NCBI GenBank assembly: GCA_032622095.1
Contig: CP136065.1
Location: forward strand, 20,944,134-21,008,133
Source of the DNA: Siphonodentalium dalli
Taxonomy: Eukaryota > Mollusca > Scaphopoda > Gadilida > Siphonodentaliidae
Direction of reading: 5' to 3'
DNA length: 64,000 nt
Shown here piece by piece: positions 33,500-44,800 of this stretch. Each line of letters opens with the position of its first letter. Positions within the stretch are counted from its first letter, which is position 1. The notes beneath the pieces were generated by a model. That model saw only the letters and a program-made list of their open reading frames with translations. It did no database searches and was not told the DNA's origin. A program made the position numbers and the translations under genes.

Positions 33500-34604
33500 A
33501 TTCAGATTCATTTTAATTCTTCGACCAAATTCATGGTTTTAAGAATATAAATATGCATAAACATAGATTAAACACATAATATATCATTGCTCGCAACCCC
33601 AGACGATCAGGATGAGATAATAATTACACAGATCATATAACAATTAACACAATATAATAATTACACAGGAGAGCAATTAGCTCTTTCATTGATGTGGCAA
33701 ATAAATTTACACAAGTTTCGGATTATAATTGGTTTGCTATTTGAAAGAAGAATGGTAAGTTTTCTCTGATTATGGAAGTTCCAATAAGATTTCTTGATGT
33801 ACCTTTTTCTGTTAAGGGCTAGTTCTGGACATTCAAGTAATACGTGGTATTCATCGCCAATAGCATTCATTTCACAAAACGTGCATTTGCGCTTAGACTG
33901 TGGAGTTTTATTCCATCGCCCGGTCTCCATTGGCAAATAATGGTTCGCCGTTCTAAATCGGATTAGAGTTATTATATCTTTGTTAGAGGCATGTGAAATA
34001 AATTCTTCCATTCGAAACGTTGACTTCAGACTCCTATATGTTTTTCCTTTCCCTGAGTTACTCATAGCGGAATGCCAGTTTTGGACAAATTGATCTCTAG
34101 AATTTCGTCTATAATTATTCAACAATTTATTTTTGTCAATACCGCGTTGTTGTATATGCCATATAAATGTCATACCCGCGTCATCAATGTGCTTTTTGAC
34201 TGCACTTACCCATGATGATTTTATCGGCGATTCTTCGTATAACGAAAGGGCTAGCTTATAAATGTTGCTACATAATGAACTCCCGATTCCATTCACTAGT
34301 CGTGTCCAATATGTGATCGCTGTTGCCTTAATTTCCAATGTCAATGGGTATCGACCCAGTTCGCCATAAACCATGTAACTTGGTGTGGTGAGCTTCATGT
34401 GTAGAAGGAGTTTACAAAACTTAAGGTGTACACCTTCAATAATTGAGTTATCTCCTATACCCCATATTTCACAACGGTATAACAAGATAGGCACAACTAA
34501 GATGTCAAATAATTTGTGTTGAGTTTCCATGGACAGCTTATGCGTTCTTCCAATTTTTATCACATCATACATAGCTTTTCGGGCTTTGGTAACCTAGTAT
34601 GTTC
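33500..34604 (-). mobile_element. 5'-truncated LINE (family B)
   Basis: The coding 3' half is at 33,661-34,572 and is followed (toward lower coordinates) by an AT-rich 3' UTR that ends near 33,500 with repeated GAATCT-type words. The 5' side stops at the double-hairpin MITE that begins at 34,607. No LINE sequence was recognised beyond it. Confidence 0.85.
33661..34572 (-). pseudogene. LINE B reverse transcriptase C-terminal region
   Basis: This is a 303-residue frame. CEIWGIGDNSIIEGVHLKFC and TPSYMVYGELGRYPL match the thumb/connection region also seen at 37,807-38,544. It ends with a zinc-like module, CTFCEMNAIGDEYHVLLECPEL (C-X2-C...H...C), near residues 230-250. The palm and YADD box are absent, so this is only the 3' third of the ORF. 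The frame continues open a few codons upstream of the methionine. The stop at 33,661 looks natural. Confidence 0.88.
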
Positions 34605-34606
34605 TA

Positions 34607-35038
34607 TCAAATCCAGTCGTGAGTCGGGATTTTTTTTACCCTGTGCCAATGCATTCTCTTATATATGAGAGTTGACCATAGGTCGCCTCGCATATATAAG
34701 AGAATGCATTGGCCTAACAATTTTTTATTTTTTTTTAAATAAATGTTTCTTACAATTTTTAGGACATAAAATAAAAAAAACATCCATTAACCTGCAGGGA
34801 GCCCCACACATATATAGAAGCATATAGAAGAGTGTCGTCTGCTCATGTTTGTCTGGGGTTCTGTATGGGTGAAATTATAAAATTGTTAAAGAATACACGA
34901 AAACATTATTAAAATTGTAAAAAATTGTTAGGCCAATGCATTCTCTTATATATGCGAGGCGACCTATGGTCGACTCCCATATATAAGAGAACGCATTGGC
35001 ACAGGGTAAAAAAAATCCCAACTTACGACTGGATTTGA
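34607..35038. mobile_element. Double-hairpin MITE, copy 1 (TA target)
   Basis: The ends TCAAATCCAGTCG and its complement are flanked by TA (34,605-34,606 and 35,039-35,040). Next to each end is a palindrome of about 70 bp built on GCCAATGCATTCTCTTATAT...GAATGCATTGGC; the left one is slightly decayed. About 215 bp of AT-rich filler separates the two. TA targets and short TIRs suggest Tc1/mariner-type mobilisation. It sits at the 5' break of LINE B. Confidence 0.87.
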
Positions 35039-35040
35039 TA

Positions 35041-35370
35041 TGGAATTATTATTTTAAACCCAATATATATTAATTAGATAACATGACAGGACAGTATTCC
35101 ATTTCTGTGTTGAAAAAGCGAGAGTGGCATAATGTTATCGGCATACAATCCGAACAACATGATACTAAACTCACTCCTAAATTAAAAGAATGGACCATGC
35201 AGAACACCATTCCCCCCAAAAAGAACGTTTAGAACTAGAAGTTGTCAAATTATTACTAATCTATGAAGTAACTATTTTCTCTTTTCTCAAACTCTTCCAT
35301 GAAATGTCCCTTGACTTCGTGTTTAAACGAGTGATCCCCCTGCCAGAAAATTAAAATTTGCTCTCAAATA
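35041..35370. other. Unannotated stretch
   Basis: No gene or repeat recognised between the MITE and the duplicated LINE segment. Confidence 0.45.
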
Positions 35371-35603
35371 TTTAAAAGCAGAATCACCAATTGCAACGTT
35401 CTTGTGAATTTGTAGTTTTATCAGCGTCCACTCCGATAACCTAGTTTCAATTGATCCAATGTACTGGTATTATCAACAACAGACTTAATAGTTACGTAGA
35501 AGAAAACCACATACTTAAAGATAATCAATCCGGTTTTCGGAAAGGTAGATCTACATTAGACAACATCTTTATTTTATACAGTTTAAAGGCACGTGCGGCT
35601 TAA

Positions 35604-36086
35604 TTGTCGAAAATATTCACATTTGTTCCAAACACCGTAACAGAAAAACATTAAAACGCATACAGTTCCGTTCATATATACCATGACCATCGCGTAAACA
35701 GCATGTTATCATAAAGACCTACTATATTTTACCTAAGCAAGAGCCCGATTGTGTTACAGAAGACAGCACAATGCTACTGGCTAATCACACACAAATGGCA
35801 TAAACACTCTTTATTAGTTCCATATCAGGTACATGTGTATTCACCAACAAAGAACGCTCTTTATGTTTACCATCATAATATAAACAAACACCAGAAAAGT
35901 TACCTTTTATGCTTTTGTTTACATAACAATGGTCAAACATATGACCATAACATACTGTTTATGCGATATTTCTTATTTGTATACGGACAAAGTCTATCTA
36001 CATTTTGATGTTCTTTCTGTTTGTGGCGGTTTTTGACGGGTGGAGATATTTTCACAGGATACCCACGGCCAAGGCCAACCGTGTCT
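35604..36086 (-). mobile_element. TTAA-flanked interspersed repeat, copy 2
   Basis: This is the reverse complement of 4,131-4,602, between TTAA at 35,600-35,603 and 36,087-36,090. It interrupts the LINE RT frame after SLKARA. Confidence 0.88.
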
Positions 36087-36452
36087 TTAACAGAAATATA
36101 TTTGCGGAATAGGAGAAAACGTTTCTGCTCATTTATATATTTTTAAAAAAAGCGTTTGATACTGTTTGGAGAGAGGGCCTGTGGGTAAAACTTTTACGAA
36201 ATGGTATAAACGGTAGGATTTTCAAAAGTTATTCGTAACATATATGACTCAACTAAATCTTGTGTATTGAAAGGTGACGTAAGATCTGAATATTTTATAT
36301 CTAATATAGGTGTTAAACAGGTAACCTGTCACCTTTACTCTTTTCAATATATTTGAATGATCTTGAAGACTTAAAAGCAGAATCACCAATTGCAACGTTC
36401 TTTTTGTGAATTTGTAGTTTTATCAGCGTCCACTCCGATAACCTAGTTTCAA

Positions 36453-36641
36453 TTGATCCAATTTACTGGTATTATCAACAACAGACTTAATAGTTACGTA
36501 GAAGAAAACCACATACTTAAAGATAATCAATCCGGTTTTCGGAAAGGTAGATCTACATTAGACAACATCTTTATTTTATACAGTTTAAAGGCACGTGCGC
36601 TTAATTGTCGAAAATATTCACATTTGTTCCAAACACCGTAA
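36453..36641 (+). pseudogene. LINE B RT palm fragment, cut by the TTAA insertion
   Basis: The frame contains LNSYVEENHILKDNQSGFRK followed by GRSTLDNIFILYSLKARALN, the RT stretch just before the catalytic FxDFxKAFD box. It runs into the inserted element at 36,605. The box itself (KAFDTVWREG in another phase) reappears on the far side near 37,155. The matching piece in the first duplicate copy lies at about 35,460-35,600 and is further frameshifted. Confidence 0.82.
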
Positions 36642-37088
36642 ACAGAAAAACATTAAAACGCATACAGTTTCGTTCATATATACCATGACCATCACGTAAA
36701 CAGCATGTTATCATAAAGACCTACTATATTTTACCTAAGCAAGAGCCCGATTGTGTTACAGAAGACAGCACAATGCTACTGGCTAATCACACACAAATGG
36801 CATAAACGCTCTTTATTAGTTCCATGTCAGGTACATGTGTATTCACCAACAAAGAACGCTCTTTATGTTTACCATCATAATATAAACAAACACCAGAAAA
36901 GTAACTTTTTATGCTTTTGTTTACATAACAATGGTCAAACATATGACCATAACATACTGTTTATGCGATATTTCTTATTTGTATATGGACAAAGTCTATC
37001 TACATTTTGATGTTCTTTCTGTTTGTGGCGGTTTTTGACGGGTGGGGATATTTTCACAGGATACCCACCGCCAAGGCCAACCGTGTCT
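36605..37088 (-). mobile_element. TTAA-flanked interspersed repeat, copy 3
   Basis: Near-identical to copy 2, between TTAA at 36,601-36,604 and 37,089-37,092. Removing the element and one TTAA puts the flanking LINE codons next to each other, which supports insertion with a 4-bp duplication. Confidence 0.88.
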
Positions 37089-37347
37089 TTAACAGAAATA
37101 TATTTGCGGAATGGGAGAAAACGTTTCTGCTCATTTATATATTTTTAAAAAAGCGTTTGATACTGTTTGGAGAGAGGGCCTGTGGGTAAAACTTTTACGA
37201 AATGGTATAAACGGTAGGATTTTCAAAAGTTATTCGTAACATGTATGACTCAACTAAATCTTGTGTATTGAAAGGTGACGTAAGATCTGAATATTTTATA
37301 TCTAATATAGGTGTTAAACAGGTAACCTGTCACCTTTACTCTTTTCA

Positions 37348-37692
37348 ATGTATTTGAATGATCTTGAAGACTTTTTAGAAAATTGCGCTGTGGATGGACT
37401 CGAGTACTTGAATGATCAAGCCTTTAAACAGATTGGTTGTTATCTGAAACTTTGGTGCATCTTGTACGCTGATGACACCGCTTTATTGGCGGATAACCCT
37501 ACTGATATGCAGCGACTTCTTGATGCATTCGCAGACTATTGCGAATCATGGGAACTTACCGTCAACGTACAAAAGACAAAGGTTATGGTTTTTGGAAATA
37601 AACGTATTGACACGCCGCCAAAGTTCATCTTGAACGGTAACGAGCTTGAAATTGTATTGACTTGTTCTTTAACGGCAGATTTTGTCGTGTAG
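37348..37692 (+). pseudogene. LINE B RT catalytic region with YADD
   Basis: This 114-residue frame starts at the end of the duplicated block (YLNDLEDFLE). It contains the catalytic LYADDTALLAD box, then WELTVNVQKTKVMVFGNK, the usual order in LINE RTs. A frameshift after about 37,660 breaks the path to the next segment. Confidence 0.88.
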
Positions 37693-37806
37693 TCAAGAAA
37701 ACTCGGATAAAAGCTACTAAAGCAATGTACGCGCTACTTTCGAAAGTGCGTAATCTTCATTTATCTGTCGATTTATCTTTGAAACTGTCTAGTCCAACCG
37801 ATTTTA

Positions 37807-38588
37807 TTGTACGGTTGTGAGATTTGGGGTTTCGAAAATTGTCGCGATATTGAAACGGTACACTTAGGATTTTGTAAAACATTGACGAATATGAAAAGTA
37901 GTACGCCGAGTTATATGGTTTATGGAGAGTTAGGCCGATGGCCTCTCTCTATTGAGATCAAGAAGAGAATGATCTCATATTGGTGCCGTATTATAAAGAA
38001 ACATACAGGTATAACATCAGTACTTTATAAATTATTGCTTGAATTGCACAAAACTAAACGCGTACGTTATATTTATCATATTTCAGGAGTTATCGAGTCC
38101 GCAAATCTCAATGATAACTGGGACAACCAAACTCCTCTGCCATGCAGCTCCTTTAGAAGATTTAATGATACACTAATTCAAGAGTTTAGAACTCAGTGGC
38201 GAATCGATGTTGATTCTTCGGATAGAGGGGAGTTTTATAAACACATGAAAGTACAGCCTTCAATTAGCTGGCACTACATGAACATGCCATTTGGCATGAT
38301 GGTTTACGTTCAGAAAATGAGAACGTCCAATCATAGATTAGGTATTGAGACCGGTAGATGGGAAAAACGGAATCGCAATCATAAAAGCAGCAACAAAGAT
38401 AGCTATGCGATGAATTCCATTTTATTATTATGTGTCCGCAACTTGAACAATTACGAAACAAATACATTCCGAAGGCATGTTATGACGAACCTTCGAGAGA
38501 ACTTTTATTCGAACTTCTTAACTCGACCAACCCTGACATATTAAACAATTTGGCAATCTTTATAAAACTCGGGTTGAATAAATTTTAG
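37807..38588 (+). pseudogene. LINE B RT C-terminal region
   Basis: The open frame to 38,544 has YGCEIWGFENCRDIETVHLG and TPSYMVYGELGRWPLSIEIK, matching the 33.7-kb copy, then RTSNHRLGIETGRWEK. Near 38,395 a frameshift moves the true frame. In the other phase, EQLRNKYIPK and the final FIKLGLNKF lead to TAG at 38,586-38,588. Cysteines of the zinc-like module are partly lost. Confidence 0.86.
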
Positions 38589-39024
38589 TGGAAAGGACAC
38601 AATCATGAATGATGAATAAGGTTCGTAATAAATGCAAATATTGTTTGTTTGTTTGTAGCTTTATTGTGTGTGTTTTGTATATGTTTAGTGTATGCTAATG
38701 ATGCGTGTTTGTTTGTTTCAATTTGTCAACTGTATCTTGTATGTTTACAACATCTAGTTTGTTGTGATCATTATATATAATGTTCTATATGTGTAAATAG
38801 TGTAAATAGTTAACCATCGCTCATGTTCCATGTAAACATGGCTGAGATTAAAGCATCATTCATTCATTCAATATTCTCGTTCTGGGTTAATACTATCTTC
38901 AAGATATGATAGCATATCACATTTTAGAAAATATCACAGACAATAATTAACCAGCTCAAGATTGTTAAGTGTTCATAAGTCAAATGTGTTCTAAACCGTT
39001 CCAATAACCTTGCTCCGACATTCT

Positions 39025-39149
39025 GATAACCATTTGGATAACTATTTGGATAACCATTTGGATAACCATTTGGATAACCATTTGGATAACCATTTGGATA
39101 ACCATTTGGATAACCATTTGGATAACCATTTGGATAACCATTTGGATTC
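39025..39149 (+). repeat. 12-bp tandem repeat (ATAACCATTTGG)
   Basis: About ten nearly perfect units, one with ATAACTATTTGG. The unit is a multiple of three, which creates the short NGYP and DNHL open frames on the two strands; neither is a gene. Confidence 0.95.
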
Positions 39150-39518
39150 AAACTCAATTCTGGATACCGAGAGGAACAAGTATAACAAGTATAACCAGTG
39201 TTTTATTTATTATCCGTTTTATCACAAATACAGCCATCCCTTCACAAGCTAGGTTATTGTCCAAGATGCACCATTAATATTTGAATGATATTTTAGTGTA
39301 TGGCTTAAATCCAAATAATTTCCGCAGAGTATTGCGGCGAGATGGACAACGCATGTGTATTATACACGTGAGTATCTAGGGGATGTACACAAGCAAAGAT
39401 CGTTCGATACTATACCTGACGGCAACATAGACAATTTTACTCCCTCGTTCGTCTAAGAGAGCGCGCGAGAGACCGGGTGTCTTCGTGTGGTTTCGGACAG
39501 TATATGTGACCCGCCATA

Positions 39519-39940
39519 TCAAATCCAGTCGTAAGTCGGGATTTTTTTACCCTGTGCCAATGCATTCTCTTATATATGCGAGTCGACCATAGGTCGCCTC
39601 GCATATATAAGAGAATGCATTGGCCTAACAATTTTTTATCATTTTTTTTAAATAAATGTTTCTTACAATTTTTAGGACATAAAATAAAAAACATCCATTA
39701 ACCTGCAGGGAGCCCCACACATATATAAAAGCAAAAAGAAGAGTGTCGTCTGCTCATGTTTGTCTAGGGCTCTGTATGGGTAAAATTATAAAATTGTTAG
39801 AGAATACAAGAAAAAATTATTAAAATTGTAAAAAATTGTTAGGCCAATGCATTCTCTTATATATGCGAGGCGACATATGGTCGACTCGCATATATAAGAG
39901 AATGCATTGGCACAGGGTAAAAAAAAATCCCGACTTACGA
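39519..39940. mobile_element. Double-hairpin MITE, copy 2
   Basis: It has the same layout as 34,607-35,038: TA then TCAAATCCAGTCGTAAGTCG, a 70-bp palindrome, filler, and a second 70-bp palindrome. The right end stops at CGACTTACGA, missing the last 13 or so bases of the TIR, so the right edge is truncated. Both hairpins are essentially perfect. Confidence 0.85.
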
Positions 39941-39944
39941 GAAT

Positions 39945-40620
39945 CGCTGCCAGGGCCTAACATTTTAAACATGGTAACGTTGGTATTGCATAACATTGTA
40001 AGGATCGGATTTATTTTTTTTAATTTTTTTTTTTTATGTTTAATTAGAAGAAAGAATGAAAAAGGAGGACAAGACAAAATGCACGCACACATTCATTCTC
40101 TCAATCCAAGGCTTGGAAGAGCGAAATTCTTCCATGCCCTGGCCTACTTTCTTACATGTGACATATAATTAGAAAATATTTAAAGGCACACAATGTATTC
40201 GGATAATTTTAACAAAGAGTTCTCAAGCTAAAAGTAAATTGAAGCTACGATGGTATAATTTTTCCCCCCGAAAATGGGCTTTCTTTTTCTACAACAATGC
40301 TGATAAGAACAATAAATCAGTCGTTTTCTTCTGAATAATTTTAGAATTCACTTTCAGCTACATTATTTGGTGATATGTGCATATTTAATGTTTGCATAAT
40401 CAAACACTATGTGCAGTTTTAAATATTTTACAGTCTGAATTTACCAAAAACAATATAACTGTATTGTAAATATTGTAGTTATTTTTAATCGGATCGGATG
40501 AATTTTAACTACAGGTGAATTCGTATTTTCGACCTACCTTGTGTGTGGTATAAAGCGATGGTGAGGAACAGAACTGCGCACGCTCTCATGTTTAATTGTG
40601 TACGTCTATACGCTCAGTTG
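39945..40620. other. Unannotated AT-rich stretch
   Basis: Poly-T/A rich, with no supported gene. The open frame at 39,836-40,168 starts inside the MITE hairpin and is not credible. Confidence 0.5.
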
Positions 40621-40623
40621 ACA

Positions 40624-40800
40624 GAGAATCACAGTGTCAAACGTGTCCAGGTGCTTTCTAGAATCACAGTGTCAAACGTGTCCAGGTGCTTTCTAGAATC
40701 ACAGTGTCAAACGTGTCCATGTGCTTTCTAGAATCACAGTGTCAAACGTGTCCAGGTGCTTTCTAGAATCACAGTGTCAAACGTGTCCAGGTGCTTTCTA
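40624..40800 (+). repeat. 35-bp tandem repeat, five copies
   Basis: Units start AGAATCACAGTGTCAAACG and continue TGTCCAGGTGCTTTCT. One unit has CATGTGC instead of CAGGTGC; otherwise they are identical. Confidence 0.95.
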
Positions 40801-41102
40801 GATTTGGATTGTGGTTCCAGTGAAGATATATGTCGATATTCCCCCTATTTAACCTGCCGGGGTAACACTCCATTGGACAAAACGATTGTCCGGAAAACCA
40901 ATGCTGGTCCTTCATTGATCATTAAAATCTATTAGGACCCGCCTTCTATAACATAATAGTTGTCAAAACACTCACCCGTATTGTGTTCATATAAATATGT
41001 GTGTGATAATGCTATCTTATAATTATTGGGGGTATAAAATGTATATGGGGCGATTCCCTGTACATATGTTGTATGAGGGTGGGCATTTTTGTTCATTGAG
41101 CC

Positions 41103-41531
41103 TCAGGAGTGGATCATTAGTGTTTGGGCCTTTTTTAGATATATTGATAGATTTACTATGATCTTTCTGTTATTTGTGTCGAAGAGGTCATGCAATTTAA
41201 TTGTGTTCGGTCGGTTGCGATAGTAGGCTTTCAGATATTTCGTTCTGAGGGCAGTTAACCGAGGGCAGTTCATAACAAGGTGGTATTCATCGCCGAGTTC
41301 CTCCATACAAAGAGTGCATCTTCGTTCTGAGTATGGGGTGTTTGTCCAAGATCCAGTTTCCACCGTAAGTCGGTGGTTTCTGGTTCTGAATCTCAGTAGT
41401 GGCAGGACGATATTGTTATCATCGAGAGATAGGTATCGTGGTCTGCCGAAGTTTGGCTTTATGCATCTATAAAATGCGTATTTATTTGATTTTTCCATAG
41501 ATGCTCGCCAATCTGATATATTGATGTCCAT
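41103..41531 (-). pseudogene. LINE B C-terminal zinc-like region
   Basis: This 142-residue frame has LLRFRTRNHRLTVETGSW, then CTLCMEELGDEYHLVMNCPRL (C-X2-C...H...C) and the short tail. Both motifs match 33,661-34,572. It overlaps the previous fragment in another phase, marking a frameshift near 41,470-41,530. Confidence 0.87.
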
Positions 41532-41824
41532 AGTTCTGGTTTTATGGCATTGGCAAACATTTTTGTGTTACTAACTGCCTGGTTTCTCCACGTATATGCC
41601 ATGCCCAGTTTATTCAGTTCAGTATTTACAAATTCTAACCAGGGGATTTTCACATTTTCTAGCGTGCGTACATTCATCATTGTATTGTAAAGCATAAAAG
41701 GGAGTCGGGTGCTTTCCATCGTGATTATTCTGCTCCAGAACATTAATAATTTTGTTTTCATTCCCAGCTTCCCGTAAATGAACACTTCCGGTGTGGTCTT
41801 GTTTAGGTTAAATATGAATCTCAA
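41459..41824 (-). pseudogene. LINE B connection region
   Basis: This 121-residue frame with TPEVFIYGKLGMKTKLLMFW aligns by eye to the MVYGELGRYPL region of the other family B copies. Between 41,825 and 42,115 the coding is broken up, with CEXXGFENLECF-like residues readable in shifted phases. Confidence 0.75.
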
Positions 41825-42115
41825 GAACCATGTTTCTAGTTTCCGGAAGCACTCTAAGTTTTCAAAGCCCCATATCTCGGCTTCATACTATGTCATAATC
41901 GGCACGATTGATTTTTCATAGATATCTAGAATCGTTTCGAAGGACAGTTTCTTACTTCGCGAGGTGTTAATCAAAGCATACATGCCTTCTTGACATTACT
42001 GCACCGTGTTTTTCTTTCAGTTGCGAAGTTACCGTTTATATTGAATGATTTGCCTAGATATTTATAAGTGTTTACGGTTTCAATTATGTCGGTATTTATG
42101 TGGAATTCAATATCT

Positions 42116-42325
42116 TTATTTCTGCTTATTTTTTTTACCAAAAATTACGATTTTCGTTTTTGATGGGTTAATTTTTAGTTTCCAGATGTTGCAGTATTGT
42201 GCAAATCTGTTTAGTGAATGTTGAAGGCCTTCCTTTGAGTTGGATACGAGTACGGTGTCATCTGCATATAACAATATAAGAAGTTTTAGGTAATATCCCG
42301 TGTCCGATTTTCTCACTTTATGCAA
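42116..42325 (-). pseudogene. LINE B RT YADD segment
   Basis: It continues from the palm after a frameshift near 42,340. LLILLYADDTVLVSNSKEG carries the two catalytic aspartates, and then LKINPSKTKIVIFGKKNK follows. It ends at 42,116 by another shift. Confidence 0.88.
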
Positions 42326-42351
42326 GTCGAAACCGTTACACCCGTGCCCTG

Positions 42352-43005
42352 CTATAGGTAATCATGTACGTCATTGAGGTAGAGAGAGAAAAGTATCGGC
42401 GAAAGACAGTCACCTTGTTTTACTCCAATGGAACTATGGAATAAACTAGATATGTTATCATCTACTCTCACGCACGTTTTCATATTTTGATATAGACCTT
42501 TTACAGCTCGAAGTATGTTTCCAGATAAATGGTAGTGTAGTAATTTTCCCCATAGTCCTTTCCTCCAAACTGTATCGAACGCTTTGGTAAAGTCAATAAA
42601 TGCACAGAAAATGTTATCTTTGTTCAAATCAGCTAATTTGATGAGGGCGTGGAGGTTGAACATATGGTCTGTTGTGTTATAGCCTTTGCGGAATCCGGCT
42701 TGGGTTTCTGATTGCAATTTATTCATGTCTATGAATTTGGATATACGCTTACAAAGAATATTGGTGTATACTTTTGACATACAACTGAGGAGAGTTATTT
42801 TCCTATAGTTATCGGCATCCAGTGGATCTTTTCTGTTTTTGAAAATAGGTCTTATGACCCCGATGGTCCAGTCTCTAGGTATAACACCGGTTTTAAAAAT
42901 AACATTAAAATATATGGTATAAAAATCGCCTAGAAACTGCCAGCTATGCTTGATATATGAATTATCAATATTATCTAGTCCGGGTGCTTTGTTGCTTTTT
43001 AGCAT
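42352..43005 (-). pseudogene. LINE B RT palm domain
   Basis: This 217-residue frame has NKAPGLDNI near the start, then GVIRPIFKN, DADNYRKITLLSCMSKVY, SETQAGFRKGYNTTDHMF, the catalytic CAFIDFTKAFDTVWR box, and GVKQGDCLSPILFSLYLND. This is the best-preserved RT core of the window. Upstream coding continues in another phase (GPITKDEI) with a stop, so the methionine is not a real start. Confidence 0.92.
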
Positions 43006-43315
43006 TTTGATGGAACTCTAAATTTCATCTTTTGTGATGGGTCCATTTAGTTGGTTTTCGCCAATTAAGTTGACTAGTATAAGCCATATTGTGTGAATCG
43101 CAACTTGTCTCTGTTAATGACAATAACTCGGATTCTTCTTTTTCAAAATGCGATTTAAAGTTATCGGCGTTTGGGCAGGGTAAAATACGTGTTCTTGCAA
43201 TGTACTTGTGGGGATTATTGGCCGTACATATACGTAGTTTAGTTTTTCTCGACATATATGGTTGCGTCTCTTCGTTTCGCTTTCTATAGAGATCCCGACT
43301 TTTGAAGGTACTCAA

Positions 43316-44600
43316 TCAGATCAGTGGGTCCTCATATCATCAAGATACAACAACAACAATATTTCTTCAAAATTAGCTTTTCAAGTGTTATCAGAATCGA
43401 TTAATTGCTAACCACTATCAACTGTAGTAACACATTTCCCAAAAGGTGTTATTTATCAACATTTTGTTCAATGAAATATGGCCGTATTATCACTTGAGTA
43501 CTCCCGAAATTTGGCCGTATTACCCCTTGTTATTAGTGTTATCCATTTTTATCCTAATTTTGACTGAAACCATCCGTTTTGAAGGCGTGTTTCTGTGCCA
43601 CAAACAATTGAAATAACAAACTTCAAAAATCGAAATATGATCACTCTGAGCTTTGATGGGTGGGTTCCTCGACTCGAATCAAATATTTTTTATCACCGAA
43701 GCCAAAAAATAGTAATTTAGGAGCGTCTGATCGGATTAGTACCTTTAATTGCTAACTTAATTCAATGTCAGAAAGCCGTCATCTGTTTGTTGGCGACCAG
43801 ATAATATCCGTCGCCCTGAACACCACATATAAACATGCTGTACTGGTAGACTTGTCTGTTTAATTATCATCAGGAGGTCTATATATCAGCGCATGCGCAT
43901 ATTCTGTTTTTGGGTCTGTTTCTGTCATTATGATACAACAAATTCACGTCAACTGTCATCAATGTCATCTGTGCAAACAAATTATGCTACATTTGCTGTC
44001 GGCAAAAATCCACTTGACTCAATAATCTGCCAAGGTTAACTTTTTAACTCATATTATTATGCACCCCTGAATATCCTAGATAGCCCTGTGTCACATGCAC
44101 GGTGTTGTCCGCGAATGTGACACAGGACTGTCGCAACAACCTCACTAGTTTTGTTACAATCTCTTAAACTTGTCCAAAATCTCTATTATAGTACAGCATT
44201 GTTCAAAATTCAACCCAATCTTGATTAAAATGAATACATAAAATATTAAAGTAGGCACCAACCGGCCATCCAAATACCATCCAAATACCAAATAGTCTGT
44301 GAGAAATTGTAAATACGTCATCATATTTCACTTATCATTCAGGGACAGCAGGAAGACGGCCAGTTAGGTCATGCTGCTCCTGTGCAATAATATACTTTTG
44401 TTTACTATTTTGTTAATGTATTGTATATTAATATTATTGTGCAAATAAAGATCTATATATCTATCAATAATCCTGATGTGTTTCGATCACAACTGTACTC
44501 AGTGTACTCACACGTTTAATTGCACATGACCTGTTCATATATATAATAATTAAGTAATCATAATCAAATAATTAATTCTTCCACTTTCCCCACTCACGAA
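43316..44600. other. Unannotated stretch
   Basis: AT-rich with no supported gene. A local inverted pair, CCTGTGTCACATGCACGG and CGCGAATGTGACACAGG, lies at about 44,085-44,127. Nothing else stands out. Confidence 0.45.
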
Positions 44601-44679
44601 ATAGTGAGAGAGCTAACACATATTACTAATTTTATCGATAAAGGTGTCTATTGTTACATGACATCGTCTGGGTGCAGGG

Positions 44680-44800
44680 CGTTTCGGCACCTAGACGTTT
44701 TGGCACCTGGTTTTCTGGACGTTTCGGCACTTGGTTGTTTCGGCCCAGGTGCTTGGACGTTTCGACACTTCATCGAATACGTTTCGGCACTTGTTTCTTT
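44680..44800 (+). repeat. TTTCGGCAC-rich block, copy 1 (forward)
   Basis: GTTTCGGCACCT, GTTTTGGCACCTGG, GACGTTTCGGCACTTGG and related words recur about six times. The part GTTTCGGCCCAGGTGCTTGG through CATCGAATACG matches the block right of the 57-bp satellite (57,387-57,447). Open frames here are not convincing. Confidence 0.8.

Larger units (their letters stand above)
35371..37370 (+). repeat. 1,000-bp tandem duplication inside a LINE B copy
   Basis: Copy 1 is 35,371-36,370 and copy 2 is 36,371-37,370. Both start TTAAAAGCAGAATCACC and end ATGATCTTGAAGAC. They differ by a few substitutions and 1-3 base indels. Both contain the same RT fragments and the same TTAA-flanked insertion, so the insertion came first. 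Confidence 0.93.
35371..38870 (+). mobile_element. LINE (family B), rearranged, with 3' end
   Basis: The copy runs from duplicated RT palm fragments through the YADD region (37,348-37,692), the connection region (37,807-38,544) and a C-terminus ending at TAG 38,586-38,588. The 3' UTR ends in ATTCATTCATTC near 38,868, a simple-repeat tail typical of CR1/Jockey-like LINEs. Multiple frameshifts make it dead. Confidence 0.88.
41103..43095 (-). mobile_element. LINE (family B), minus strand, degraded
   Basis: Consecutive fragments give an RT protein reading right to left: palm (42,352-43,005), YADD (42,116-42,325), connection (41,459-41,824), zinc-like C-terminus (41,103-41,531). The 3' UTR probably extends to about 40,900. 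The 5' edge is uncertain; LINE homology fades above about 43,095, and the open frame 43,025-43,315 is mostly out of frame. Confidence 0.9.

Noticed and set aside
38924-39157. Protein with NGYP repeats
   Set aside because: It is the translation of the 12-bp tandem repeat; the other strand gives an equally open DNHL repeat.
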